From positions 248,001 to 312,000 of the forward strand of contig CANKZR010000002.1 in NCBI GenBank assembly GCA_947488625.1: DNA of 64,000 nt, in the 5' to 3' direction. Under the pieces are notes generated by a model, which was not told where the DNA came from, searched no databases, and saw nothing but the letters and a program-made list of their open reading frames with translations. Below are positions 35,142 to 45,000 of this stretch, piece after piece. The stretch's first letter is position 1, and every line of letters begins with the position of its first letter. The stretch comes from an uncultured Sphingomonadaceae bacterium (GTDB lineage: Bacteria > Pseudomonadota > Alphaproteobacteria > Sphingomonadales > Sphingomonadaceae). Both the position numbers and the translations under genes were made by a program.

Positions 35142-36884
35142 GTGACCGATCGGGGATTCAACTGGCGCAGTTTCGTGCGCACACCATGGGCGGTTGTGGC
35201 CGTGTGGCTGGCCTATTGCCTCGTGCGCATCGCGATCCAGCCGCTGCTGGGGTGGGAGCCTGTCGGACCCGATGACTGGACGCGCCTGCTGCAAGTGCGC
35301 GCCTGGCTCGACGGGCAGGCGTTCTGGGATGTTACCCAGTATCGGATGAACCCGTCCGAGGGGTTTTCCATGCACTGGTCGCGACTGGTGGACTTGCCGC
35401 TGGCCGCGCTGGCCCTGTTGCTGGACGAAACCGCGGCGATGGCGCTTGTGCCGCTTTTATTGCTGTTGCCTGCGCTCTTTGCCCTGCACGCGATCATGCT
35501 GCGCCTGGATTTCGCGCCGCTGGCCTTTGCCTTCGGCATTGTCATCCTGCCGCTGTTCCCCCTGTTGCCGGGGAATTTCGCACCGATGCGAATTGACCAC
35601 CACGCGTCGCAAGCCGTGCTGGCACTCGTATGCGCAGCCCTGCTGATCCGCGATAGCCGGTGGAGCGCGGTGGCCTGCGGTATCTGCGCGGCCGCATGGG
35701 TGGTGATCTCGCTGGAGGGGCTTCCGCTGGTGGCCGTTCTCGCCGGGCTCTACGGAGTGCGGTACTGGTTTGGCGAGCGAACCCTGCTGCCGTGGTTCCT
35801 CGGTGCGCTGGCTGGGGCCTCGGCGGCGCTGTCCTACATGACCCGTGGGCCTGTCGAGGCGCTGTATTGCGATATCCTGCTGCCCGGCCATATCCTCACC
35901 TTCGCAGCGGCTGCCCTGATGTCTGCCGCTCTCCCGCTGCTGCCGTGGCAAAACCGCGTGCAGGGCCGCCTTGCTGCACTGGCGGTGATGGGGCTGGCGT
36001 GTCTTCTGCTGGCAGAAGCGCTATTGGGTGCCTGTGCGACAAATCCGATGGCGCAGCTTGAACCGGTGCTGCAAACCTGGTGGCACGGCTATATTCTCGA
36101 AGGTCTGCCGATCTGGCACCAGCCGGTGTCGGTCGCGCTGTCGCTTGTGTGGACCATTGCCATCATCGGGTTTGGCTGGTGGCGCGCGCATCGCAACGGC
36201 CTGTTCCATCGGGGCCGTGCCCTGCCTTGCACGCTCTATTTCCTCTTTGCGCTGGCGGCTGGCGGATATTCGTTGCTGGTAATGCGCGAAGGGCTTGTGG
36301 CGCAACTGCTCGCGATTCCCTTTGCCGCGCTGCTGCTGGCAGAGTTCCTGCCCAAGGCGCGGGCTATTGAAAAGCCGGTGCCGCGGATCCTGGCAACACT
36401 GGCTGCCGTGGGCCTGTCAACGCCGCTGTTCGCCAGCGCCTTTGCAAAGCCGCTGGACCGGCACTTTCCCACCGCGACCATGTCGCCTGACGTGGCTGCG
36501 CTGAGAAGTGCAGGTAATTGTGATTATGCCAGTCTTGCCGACTTGCCCGCCGGGCTGGTGCTGGCACCGCTGGATGCAGGGCCGCAAATTCTTGGCAGCA
36601 GCAACCATACGGTTGTCGCCGCCAGCTATCATCGCAACCAGCGCCCCATGGCAGACGTGCTGGATGCGCTTATCGGATCGGCCGAACAGGCGAGGACAAT
36701 CGCCGCCAGATACGATGCCGATTATGTCGTCATCTGCGGCGCTGCTGCCGATGTCGCGCTCTACCGCACGGCTGCGCCCGACAACTTCGCCAATGCGCTG
36801 GTAACGGGCGATGTGCCCGACTGGCTGGAGCGCGAGGACACGGTGAGCGATGGCCCGCTCGCCGTCTACCGGGTCGTGCCTTAG
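35142..36884 (+). CDS. large polytopic membrane protein, candidate GT-C glycosyltransferase
   Basis: A 580-residue protein with about 12 hydrophobic segments. The first periplasmic loop has an acidic motif 'GPDDWTRLLQVRAWLDGQ' followed by 'MHWSRLVDLP', like the loop-1 acidic motif of GT-C enzymes such as ArnT and STT3. 'MRIDHHASQ' occurs in a later loop. The C-terminal ~130 residues are a soluble periplasmic-type domain ending 'DGPLAVYRVVP'. With GtrA and a Glf-like flavoprotein upstream, transfer of a lipid-linked sugar is plausible. It begins at GTG 35142. I do not recognise a named family. Its end overlaps the convergent msrB end by four bases. Confidence 0.65.
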   Translation: MTDRGFNWRSFVRTPWAVVAVWLAYCLVRIAIQPLLGWEPVGPDDWTRLLQVRAWLDGQAFWDVTQYRMNPSEGFSMHWSRLVDLPLAALALLLDETAAMALVPLLLLLPALFALHAIMLRLDFAPLAFAFGIVILPLFPLLPGNFAPMRIDHHASQAVLALVCAALLIRDSRWSAVACGICAAAWVVISLEGLPLVAVLAGLYGVRYWFGERTLLPWFLGALAGASAALSYMTRGPVEALYCDILLPGHILTFAAAALMSAALPLLPWQNRVQGRLAALAVMGLACLLLAEALLGACATNPMAQLEPVLQTWWHGYILEGLPIWHQPVSVALSLVWTIAIIGFGWWRAHRNGLFHRGRALPCTLYFLFALAAGGYSLLVMREGLVAQLLAIPFAALLLAEFLPKARAIEKPVPRILATLAAVGLSTPLFASAFAKPLDRHFPTATMSPDVAALRSAGNCDYASLADLPAGLVLAPLDAGPQILGSSNHTVVAASYHRNQRPMADVLDALIGSAEQARTIAARYDADYVVICGAAADVALYRTAAPDNFANALVTGDVPDWLEREDTVSDGPLAVYRVVP

Positions 36885-37378
36885 GCGGAACGGAAATCCA
36901 TCGCCACGCCGTTGATGCAATGGCGTTTCCCGGTCGGCTGTGGACCATCGTTGAACACGTGGCCCAGGTGTCCGCCGCAATCGGCGCAATGCACCTCGCG
37001 GCGCGGATAGATCAGCTTGTTGTCGGTGGCGTAGCCTACCGCACCGGAGCTGATCGGCTGCCAGAAGCTGGGCCAGCCCGTGCCGCTTTCGTATTTGTGG
37101 CGGCTGGAATACAATTCGTTACCGCAGCCTGCGCATACGAAGGTGCCGCGACGGCTCTCGTCGTTCAGCGGGGAAGAATAGGGGCGTTCGGTGCCTTCTT
37201 CGCGCAGGATACGAAATTCCTGCGCACTCAGTCGCCGACGCCATTCGGCTTCGGAATAGGACACCGGGTAGCTGCGCGCCTGCGCCTCGTTACCACCGCA
37301 GGCAGCAAGAATGGGCACCGATGCCCCGGCACCAAGCCAGGACAGGGCGGAGCGGCGGGTGGTCTTCAACTGGGTCAT
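36881..37378 (-). CDS. msrB: Tat-exported lipoprotein peptide-methionine (R)-S-oxide reductase
   Basis: The start at ATG 37378 gives 'MTQLKTTRRSALSWLGAG', a twin-arginine-type signal, ending in a lipobox 'ILAACGG'; the track start adds 16 codons. The 165-residue protein carries the structural zinc pairs 'CAGC' and 'CADC' and the catalytic cysteine in 'KRHCINGVAMDF'. It reduces the R epimer of methionine sulfoxide, complementing MsrA. It follows the ABC permease gene by ten bases. Export by Tat with a lipid anchor is unusual for MsrB. Confidence 0.92.
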   Translation of the reverse strand: MTQLKTTRRSALSWLGAGASVPILAACGGNEAQARSYPVSYSEAEWRRRLSAQEFRILREEGTERPYSSPLNDESRRGTFVCAGCGNELYSSRHKYESGTGWPSFWQPISSGAVGYATDNKLIYPRREVHCADCGGHLGHVFNDGPQPTGKRHCINGVAMDFRSA

Positions 37379-37388
37379 GACGATGCTT

Positions 37389-38675
37389 TTACCTCGCGGA
37401 AGTCGAACTGTTCCTGAACATCCCACTCACAAGGCCCTTTAGCGAACGCCTGCCTTTTGCGCCACGCGGGCCCGATTGCATCACGCGCTTGCGGAACAGG
37501 CTTGCGCCTGCCTTCACGAACACAGCGACGCACAGGGCCTGCCATGCCAGTGCCAGCAAGTGCGGCCAGATCGCCTCGTCCATCGCGGCACGCGCAACCA
37601 TGGCAAAAGGCGAACTGAGCGGGAATGCCATGGCCGTGTATTCGAGCCATCCCCCCCGATCGGTTACCGCCAGGCTGGCAAAAAAGAACACCAGGATCTG
37701 GAACATGGTGGCGGGCATTGAAAGTGTCTGCACTTCGCGCACCGTCGCAGCCAGCGAACCCACCGCGAGGAAGATCGAGCCTAGCAGCAGGTAACCCATG
37801 CCGAAATAGGCCGCGAACAGCGCAAAGAACATCGGCCAGCCTACGCCCGGATTGGCATAGTCGGACAGCGAAACTCCGCCTGCCGTCAGAATGGCAAAGC
37901 CGGTGCTGCCCCACACTGCAATGCCGACAACCGAAATGCCCAGCATGGCGAACAGCTTGCCCAGGAACACCGCATCCATCGGCACGGCGGCGGCAAGGAT
38001 CTCGATGATCTTGTTGCCCTTTTCCTCCACCAGGTTCGACAGGACCATGCTGGCCAGTAGCATGATCAGCAGGAACAGCAGCAACTGCCCGCCCTGCGCC
38101 GTACGCATGCGCCCGGTATTCTGCGAAGCGCCGCTGGTTTCCACCAGGGTGGTTGCGACATCGGGATAGCTTTGCGCGCCGGGACTGGAGGCATGGGCGG
38201 CGACCAGCGCCACCATGCCCTGCCAGCGGGCGAGGCGTCCTTGGGTGGCTGTGAGTTCCGGTTGCTGCGGCGTGCCGGTGACGATGGCGGCAAGGCTGCC
38301 TTCCTGCCCACCCAGATAGGCTTCGGCATCGAATGTCCCACCCGGATCGAGCCGTTCCAGTTCCACCATGCGCGGCAGCGCGGGGCCGACGAGATCGCGA
38401 ACCCGTTCGCGCGCGGCCAGCATTTCGTCGACGTGCCGTCCCTCCATCGCGATGCCCACGTCGGCTGGCGAGGCTTCCGACTGCACCTGCGCGCCCACGC
38501 TGCCCGCCAATGCCATTACCGCCACCGGAAACAGAGGGCCAAGCAGGAAGAAGATAAAGGCGCGGCTGAACAGGATGGCGGTAAAATCGCGCCGCGCTAC
38601 GACGTAGGCGGCACGCCAGATGGAAAGACGTCCGCCGTTCCTCACGCTGTTGTTTCGATCGGGCTGGCTGCTCAT
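37389..38675 (-). CDS. ABC-2-type transporter permease (NatB-like)
   Basis: A 428-residue permease. One transmembrane helix lies near residues 33-60, then a large ~130-residue extracytoplasmic domain, then about five helices from residue 175 ('LLLFLLIMLLASMVLSNLVEEKGNKIIEIL', with the family 'EEKGNKIIEIL' motif). This is the layout of NatB/YhaP exporters. The substrate is unknown. It is translationally coupled by ATGA to the ATPase gene. Confidence 0.88.
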   Translation of the reverse strand: MSSQPDRNNSVRNGGRLSIWRAAYVVARRDFTAILFSRAFIFFLLGPLFPVAVMALAGSVGAQVQSEASPADVGIAMEGRHVDEMLAARERVRDLVGPALPRMVELERLDPGGTFDAEAYLGGQEGSLAAIVTGTPQQPELTATQGRLARWQGMVALVAAHASSPGAQSYPDVATTLVETSGASQNTGRMRTAQGGQLLLFLLIMLLASMVLSNLVEEKGNKIIEILAAAVPMDAVFLGKLFAMLGISVVGIAVWGSTGFAILTAGGVSLSDYANPGVGWPMFFALFAAYFGMGYLLLGSIFLAVGSLAATVREVQTLSMPATMFQILVFFFASLAVTDRGGWLEYTAMAFPLSSPFAMVARAAMDEAIWPHLLALAWQALCVAVFVKAGASLFRKRVMQSGPRGAKGRRSLKGLVSGMFRNSSTSAR

Positions 38676-39652
38676 GCCGCGTCTCCTGCTTCCTGCGCCA
38701 CCATGTCACGCGCGGCCGCTTCGCCCGCAATCGCGACGAAGGCATCGTGAAGGCCCGCTCGTTCGATAGACAGCGACTGGATGCCCGCCTCGCCCTCTAT
38801 CAGCGCTTTCAGCAAGGGTTCCACCCCGCTTTCGGGCAAGGGGAAATCCCAGAACGCTCCGTTGCGCCGCGCGCCCTGGGGCAGGGCCGCGCGCCACGGG
38901 CCATCGGTGTTGCGTGTTTCAAGGCGCACCTGTGCGGGAATGCGGTCGCGCGCCTCCTCCACACTTCCGGCGTAGGGCACCTTGCCGCCTGCGATGATGG
39001 CGATGTTTTCGCACAATCGCTCGGCATGGGCGATGACGTGGGTGGAGAAGATGACGGTGGTGCCGTTGTCGGCAAGACCGCGTATCAGCCCTTCCAGCTT
39101 GCCCTGGTTGATCGCATCCAGCCCGCTGAAAGGCTCGTCGAGCACGACCAGTTTAGGCTCGTGAACCAATGTGCCGAGCAATTGCACGGTCTGCGCCATG
39201 CCCTTGGAAAGCTGGCGTATCTGCTTCTCGACGGCATGACCCAGGCCGTGCTCTTCCATCAGCACCTTGCCGCGTTCGCGTCCCTGTTCCAGCGGCAGGC
39301 CACGAAGCGCGCCCATGAAGCCAATGGCTTCGTAGGCTTTCATCGAGGGGTAGAGGCCGCGCTCCTCGGGCAGGTAGCCGATGCGCCTTGCCACGTCCTG
39401 CGGGTTCTGCGCGCCCAGCACGCGGCGATAGCCTTCGTCGGGATCGATGATGCCCAGGAGCATGCGCAGGCTTGTGGTCTTGCCCGCGCCGTTGGGGCCA
39501 AGGATGCCGTAGATCGCCCCTTCGGGCACGGCTATGTCCACCCCGTCCACTGCCAGGACCCCGTCGAACCGCTTCACGAGGCCATGTGCCTCGATCGCCA
39601 GATTGCCTGTTGCTGCCATGTGGTTTGAAAAATCGCCTGTCGCCATGTCCAT
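38672..39652 (-). CDS. ABC transporter ATP-binding protein (NatA-like)
   Basis: A 326-residue ATPase for the neighbouring ABC-2 permease. Walker A is 'GPNGAGKTTSLRMLLG', the Q-loop region 'IGYLPEERGLYPSMKAYE', the signature 'LSKGMAQTVQL' (a known variant of LSGGQ), Walker B 'LVVLDEPFSGLD', and the switch His 'FSTHVIAHAE'. A ~100-residue C-terminal extension follows. The first Met at 39652 has TAGGG upstream; later Mets are also possible. It starts about 45 bases from the divergent queG gene. Confidence 0.92.
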   Translation of the reverse strand: MDMATGDFSNHMAATGNLAIEAHGLVKRFDGVLAVDGVDIAVPEGAIYGILGPNGAGKTTSLRMLLGIIDPDEGYRRVLGAQNPQDVARRIGYLPEERGLYPSMKAYEAIGFMGALRGLPLEQGRERGKVLMEEHGLGHAVEKQIRQLSKGMAQTVQLLGTLVHEPKLVVLDEPFSGLDAINQGKLEGLIRGLADNGTTVIFSTHVIAHAERLCENIAIIAGGKVPYAGSVEEARDRIPAQVRLETRNTDGPWRAALPQGARRNGAFWDFPLPESGVEPLLKALIEGEAGIQSLSIERAGLHDAFVAIAGEAAARDMVAQEAGDAA

Positions 39653-39697
39653 GCCCTATCAGCTAATGGCGAGGAATGAACGAGGGCAACCCGCTTT

Positions 39698-40747
39698 ATG
39701 GTTAATCGCCAGGAAACCGCCTCGCTTGAGGACGCGCTGAAAGCGAAGGCGCGCGAACTGGGTTTCGCCGCGGTGGGGATCGCGCCGGCGGCGGACAACC
39801 CGGAGCAGGCGGAGCGTCTGCACGCGTGGCTGAATGCCGGATTTCACGGCGATATGGGGTGGATGCAGGACCGGGCCGATGTCCGGCAGGGACCACAAAG
39901 CATGTGGCCCGAGGCGCGCAGCGTCATTGCGCTTGGCATGAGTTACGCGCCCGACGTCGATCCGCTGGCTGATCACGAGGCAAAAATTTCGGTCTATGCG
40001 CAGGGCCGCGATTATCACGACGTCGTGAAAAAGGCGCTGAAGGCGCTGGCCCGCTGGATGGTGGAGCAACGCCCCGATGTGCAGCTCAAGGTGTTCGTCG
40101 ACACTGCTCCCGTCATGGAAAAGCCGCTGGGAGAAGCGGCGGGCATCGGCTGGCAGGGCAAGCACACCAATCTGGTGAGTCGCGATCATGGCAGCTGGCT
40201 TTTCCTGGGCGCGATCTACACCACGCTGGAGCTAGCGCCCGATGCGCCGCACCGCGACAACTGCGGCTCGTGCCGCGCGTGTCAGGACGCCTGCCCCACA
40301 GACGCTTTCCCCGAACCCTACAGGCTGGATGCCCGGCGCTGCATTTCGTACCTCACCATCGAGCACAAAGGTCCGATACCGAATGAATTTCGCGAGGCCA
40401 TCGGCACCCGCATCTACGGCTGTGACGATTGCCTTGCGGTGTGCCCGTGGAACAAGTTTGCGCAAACGGCCGCGCGCCATGCGAAGCTGGCCCCGCGAGA
40501 AGACCTGATTGCACCTGATCTGGCCGCTTTGCTGGCGCTGGACGATGCCGCGTTCCGTGCGAAATTCTCCGGTTCCCCGATCAAGCGGGTTGGGCGAAAT
40601 CGCTTCGTGCGCAATTGTCTGATCGCTGCGGGCAACAGCGCGAATGCCGCGCTAGTTCCGCAGGTGAAAACACTGGTCGAAGATGCTGACCTGGTGGTCG
40701 CGGAGGCCGCCGAATGGGCGCTGGCGCGGCTTACAGCATCTCCTTGA
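39698..40747 (+). CDS. queG: epoxyqueuosine reductase
   Basis: Last step of queuosine synthesis on tRNA: cobalamin-dependent reduction of epoxyqueuosine. The 349-residue protein has '[12 protein letters not shown]' at the N-terminus and two [4Fe-4S] motifs, '[12 protein letters not shown]' and '[10 protein letters not shown]'. '[16 protein letters not shown]' is also characteristic. A HEAT-like tail ends the protein. Its last 17 bases overlap the convergent oxidoreductase gene. Confidence 0.95.
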   Translation: MVNRQETASLEDALKAKARELGFAAVGIAPAADNPEQAERLHAWLNAGFHGDMGWMQDRADVRQGPQSMWPEARSVIALGMSYAPDVDPLADHEAKISVYAQGRDYHDVVKKALKALARWMVEQRPDVQLKVFVDTAPVMEKPLGEAAGIGWQGKHTNLVSRDHGSWLFLGAIYTTLELAPDAPHRDNCGSCRACQDACPTDAFPEPYRLDARRCISYLTIEHKGPIPNEFREAIGTRIYGCDDCLAVCPWNKFAQTAARHAKLAPREDLIAPDLAALLALDDAAFRAKFSGSPIKRVGRNRFVRNCLIAAGNSANAALVPQVKTLVEDADLVVAEAAEWALARLTASP

Positions 40748-41954
40748 GCGGCACCTCTTCATCCATCAACAGGGTCGGATCGACCACGGCGCGCGCCTTC
40801 ACCAGCTTGCCGCCCTGCACGTAGTCCTTGGTGCGGTTCACCGCGTCCACCGCGATCACTACACCGTCGCGCAGGTAGATGACCGAGAAACTGCGCTGGG
40901 CCGGATCGCCGCGCAACACGGTGGTATCGTAATCGATGTTCAATCCGGCGGTCTGCAGCTTCAGGTCATACTGGTTGGACCAGAACCACGGCATCGCGTC
41001 GTACGGTTGCGGTTCGCCGCAGATAGCCTTGGCCACGGTGTTGGCCATGTCGTTGGCATTCTGCACGCTTTCCAGTCGCACCACCTGTCCGTTGGCGTAA
41101 GGATTGGCGTGGGCTGCACAGTCGCCGATCGCATAGACCTTCTCGATACTTGTATGGCAAGTATCCGAGACATCCACCCCGTTGGCGCCCGCCGCGCCTG
41201 CGGCCATCAGTGGCCCGACAGACGGCACGATGCCGATCCCGGCCACCACCGCATCACAAGGAATGGTTTCGCCGCTCGCCAGCGTCACGCCGGTCACGCG
41301 GGTTTCGCCTTCCAGGCGTTCGACATTGCATCCCAGCCGCACGTCCACGCCCTGCCGGCGGTGTTCCTCTGCAAAGAAGGCGGAAAGGTCCTCACCCGCG
41401 ACGCGCGAAAGCAGGCGATCCATCGATTCCACCAGTGTTACGTTGCAGCCCAGCTTGCGCAGCACGGCGGCTGCCTCCAGCCCGATATAGCCGCCGCCGA
41501 TCACCACGAAGTTTTTCGCGCCGCCTTCCAGGTCGGCCATCAGCTGCTTCACGTCCCGCCGATCGCGCACGGCATGAACGCCATCGAGGTGCGATCCGGG
41601 GCAGGACATGCGCCGGGCATCGCCGCCTGCCGACCAGATGAGGCGACCGTAACCCACGCGCTCCCCCGATCCGAGCTGGATTTCCTTGGCCTCGGCATCG
41701 ATCCTGTTGACCGTTTCGCCCAGGGTCAGGCCGATGTTCTTGTCCTCCCAGAATTTCACCGGTCGGATCATGATCCGCTCGAAAGGCTTCTCTCCGGCAA
41801 GATATTCTTTCGATAGCGGGGGGCGTTCGTAAGGCGGGTTCGGGTCCCTCCCGATCATCTGGATCGAACCTTCGAAGCCGTTCTGACGCAGGGCGATGGC
41901 AGCTTGAGCGCCGCCGTGGCCCGTGCCTACGATCACAACATCATAATCACTCAT
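40731..41954 (-). CDS. ferredoxin-reductase-like FAD/NAD(P) oxidoreductase
   Basis: The start at ATG 41954 ([15 protein letters not shown]) fits the FAD-binding fold; the track start adds 46 codons. The 407-residue protein has '[17 protein letters not shown]' for FAD, '[11 protein letters not shown]', a second nucleotide fold '[20 protein letters not shown]' for NAD(P)H, and '[10 protein letters not shown]'. This matches reductases that pass electrons to ferredoxins or rubredoxins in Rieske or P450 oxygenase systems. No oxygenase or ferredoxin gene is adjacent, so the partner is elsewhere. Confidence 0.9.
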   Translation of the reverse strand: MSDYDVVIVGTGHGGAQAAIALRQNGFEGSIQMIGRDPNPPYERPPLSKEYLAGEKPFERIMIRPVKFWEDKNIGLTLGETVNRIDAEAKEIQLGSGERVGYGRLIWSAGGDARRMSCPGSHLDGVHAVRDRRDVKQLMADLEGGAKNFVVIGGGYIGLEAAAVLRKLGCNVTLVESMDRLLSRVAGEDLSAFFAEEHRRQGVDVRLGCNVERLEGETRVTGVTLASGETIPCDAVVAGIGIVPSVGPLMAAGAAGANGVDVSDTCHTSIEKVYAIGDCAAHANPYANGQVVRLESVQNANDMANTVAKAICGEPQPYDAMPWFWSNQYDLKLQTAGLNIDYDTTVLRGDPAQRSFSVIYLRDGVVIAVDAVNRTKDYVQGGKLVKARAVVDPTLLMDEEVPLKEML

Positions 41955-41974
41955 GCGGCAGAGCGTTGGCCAGA

Positions 41975-42005
41975 AATAGCCTCGCGCGTCAAGCGCAAGG
42001 CTATT
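41975..42005 (-). terminator. hairpin after the NAD-GDH gene
   Basis: AATAGCCT and AGGCTATT enclose an inner GCGC pairing, just past the GDH stop on the minus strand and ahead of the oxidoreductase start. The T tract after it is short (TTTCT), so it may attenuate rather than fully stop transcription. Confidence 0.55.
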
Positions 42006-42012
42006 CCATGCC

Positions 42013-45000
42013 TCAGCCCTGCAACAGGTTGCGGGCCTGGCTGGCGATCTGGGCGAGCATGGCCGGTGCGATAGGCGTTGCCGCCTGTGCACGGGCGATC
42101 ATCCGGCGGAATTGCTTCACCGGCACCTCGTTCGCCTGTGCCCATTCCTCGATCAAGGCCAGCGGGTCACCCGACGACTTGCCGCGTTTCCGGGCCAGGC
42201 CGCGCAAGAATTCGAACCGCATCGCCTGAAAATCACGAGCAAGGCCCGCCACCAGCAGCCGTTCCCACGGATCCGACGGTGACATGATCGCCGCGCGCGA
42301 TTGTGCCCAGTCGATGCCCAACAACGTACCCAGCTTGATGAAGGCGTTGGCAAGATCGATCGGTTCGATTTCGGTTTCGTTGGCAAGGCGGGCAATGCCG
42401 ATGGCCCCGTCGATCGCGAACAGTCGCGCAACGATGGCGGCCAGCTTCTCCGGCGCACCCTTTTCCACCATGCGGGCAGCGATGCCCTCCACATGCGTGC
42501 GCGCCGCGTCACCCAGCAGGCTGTCCACCTTGTCAGTCAGTTCGGCCACCGTATCGCCGATTTCCTCGCGCAGGGCGGAGGGCGACGTGTTGCCGCCGCC
42601 TGCGCGCAGCAGATCCGCGATATGGCCGCGAAGCGCCAAGGCTGCCTGGTCGAACAGCATCAGGCGAGCAGGTTCAGGCATCTTGGTGGTATCCAGCGCA
42701 GCCCAGATCTCGTCCATGCCGAGCAACTTGCTGGCCGCAACGAAACCGCTGCCAACCGTATCCAGTCCGGCACCCTCTTCTTCAGCCAGTTCGAAGGGGT
42801 GCAGCATGCCCATGCGGTTGACTACCATGTTGGCCACAACCGTACCGACAATCTCCTTGCGCAGGCGATGGTCCAGCAACTGGTTGCGGAAATTTTCCTG
42901 CATCTGGGGCGGAAAATCGCCCAGCACCAGCGGGTCTGCCGCATCGTCTGCGGCAAGGGGGCTGCCCTCCACCGCATCCTGCAACACCAACTTGGAATGG
43001 GAGAGCAGGACGGCCAGTTCCGGCCTCGTCAGGCCGCGCTCGTCACCGGCGCGACGTTTCAGATCCTCGGCATCGCCAAGCCCCTCGTTATCGCGGTCGA
43101 GGCCGCCCAGTTCTTCCAGTGTCTCGATCAGGCGCGCCTGCGCGCCCACCGTGCGGCTACCGCCCTGTTCCGCGATGGAGAGCGCCAGCGCCTGCAGGCG
43201 GTTGTCTTCCAGCACAAGCGCAGCGACTTCTTCCGTCATGTCCTTCAGCAGCGCATTGCGGCGTTCCTCGGAAAGACGACCGGCCTGCCGTGCAGCGGCC
43301 AGGGCGATCTTGATGTTCACCTCATTATCCGAACAGTCGACGCCCGCCGAATTGTCGATGAAATCGGTGTTCACGCGTCCGCCGGACAGGGCGAATTCGA
43401 TCCGGCCTGCCTGCGTCACACCAAGGTTGGCACCCTCGCCGATCACCTTGGCGCGCAGATCCTCGCCATTAACGCGCAGGCCGTCGTTTGCGGGGTCTCC
43501 GACCTCTGCATGGCTCTCGTCGGAAGATTTGACATAGGTGCCGATACCACCGAACCAGATCAGGTCGTTCGGGCTTTTCAGGATCGCCTCGATCAAGCTG
43601 TCAGGATCGATCCCGCCTTCGTTAATATCCGATTCTTCGATGCCCAGCGCGGTCATGGCGCCCTTTGAAAGGTCGATTCGCTTCATGGTGCGAGGGAAGA
43701 TGCCGCCCCCGCGCGAAATCAGTTTCTCGTCGTATTCGGCCCAGTTGGACCGTTCCATCTCGAACAGGCGCTTGCGTTCCTTCCAACTGGCCGCCGGATC
43801 GGGATCGGGATCGATGAAGATATGGCGATGATCGAATGCGGCAATCAGCTTGATCGATTTGGACAGCAACATGCCGTTGCCGAACACGTCGCCCGACATA
43901 TCGCCGCAGCCTACCACGCGCACAGGATCGGTCTGCACGTCCACGCCCATTTCAAGGAAATGACGCTGCACGGAAATCCACGCGCCGCGCGCAGTGATGC
44001 CCATCTCCTTGTGGTCGTAACCGTTGGACCCGCCGCTGGCGAACGCATCCCCCAGCCAGAAATCCTGCTCCATCGCGATGGCATTGGCCGTGTCGGAGAA
44101 CGTGGCCGTGCCCTTGTCGGCGGCAACCACGAAATAGGGATCATCGCCGTCGTGGATCACCACGTCCTGCGGGTGGATGACCTTGTCGCCCTCGTAATTG
44201 TCCGTGATCGACAGAAGGGCGCGAATATACAGCTTGTAGCTTTCCTTGCCCTCGGTGAACCAGGCGTCGCGATCAATGGCGGGATTGGGCAGTCGCTTGG
44301 GATAGAAACCGCCTTTCGCGCCGGTCGGCACGATCACGGCATTCTTCACCTTCTGCGCCTTCATCAGGCCCAGCACTTCGGTGCGGAAATCGTCGCGCCT
44401 GTCCGACCAGCGGATGCCGCCGCGCGCCACGGGCCCTGCACGCAGGTGCACGCCTTCCACGCGGCGTGAATAGACGAAGATCTCGCGCCATGGCACGGGC
44501 TTGGGCAGGCCGGGCACCTGCGAAGAATCGAACTTGAACGCCAATGCTTCTGCGGCAAACGGCGAGAATGCATTGGTGCGCAAAATCGCGCGCAGGGTGG
44601 ACCAGTAGAGACGCAGGATACGGTCGTCGTTGATGGCGGTTACTTCGCCAAGGCCGGCACGGATTTCATCGTCCAGCGCGGCGGTGGTCTTATCCCTGTC
44701 GCCCTTTGCAGCGGGGTCGTGCAGAGCCTTGAACAGGTCGATCAGCCCGCGCGCCACTTTCGGCGCAGCGGCCAGGGCATTTACCACGGTGTAGATGGTG
44801 AAGGCGATGTTGGCCTGTCGCAGGTAACGGTAGAAGGCGCGCAGCCAGTCTGTTTCCTTGGCAACCAGGCCCGAAACGACAACCAGACGGTTGAACACGT
44901 CGTCCTCTGCCCGCTCGTTCAGCACGCAGGAAATGGCATCCTCGATCTCGTCAGCGCGCGAAAGCACTTCGTCGCGCGATACGCCCGCCGGCAGGGCGAG

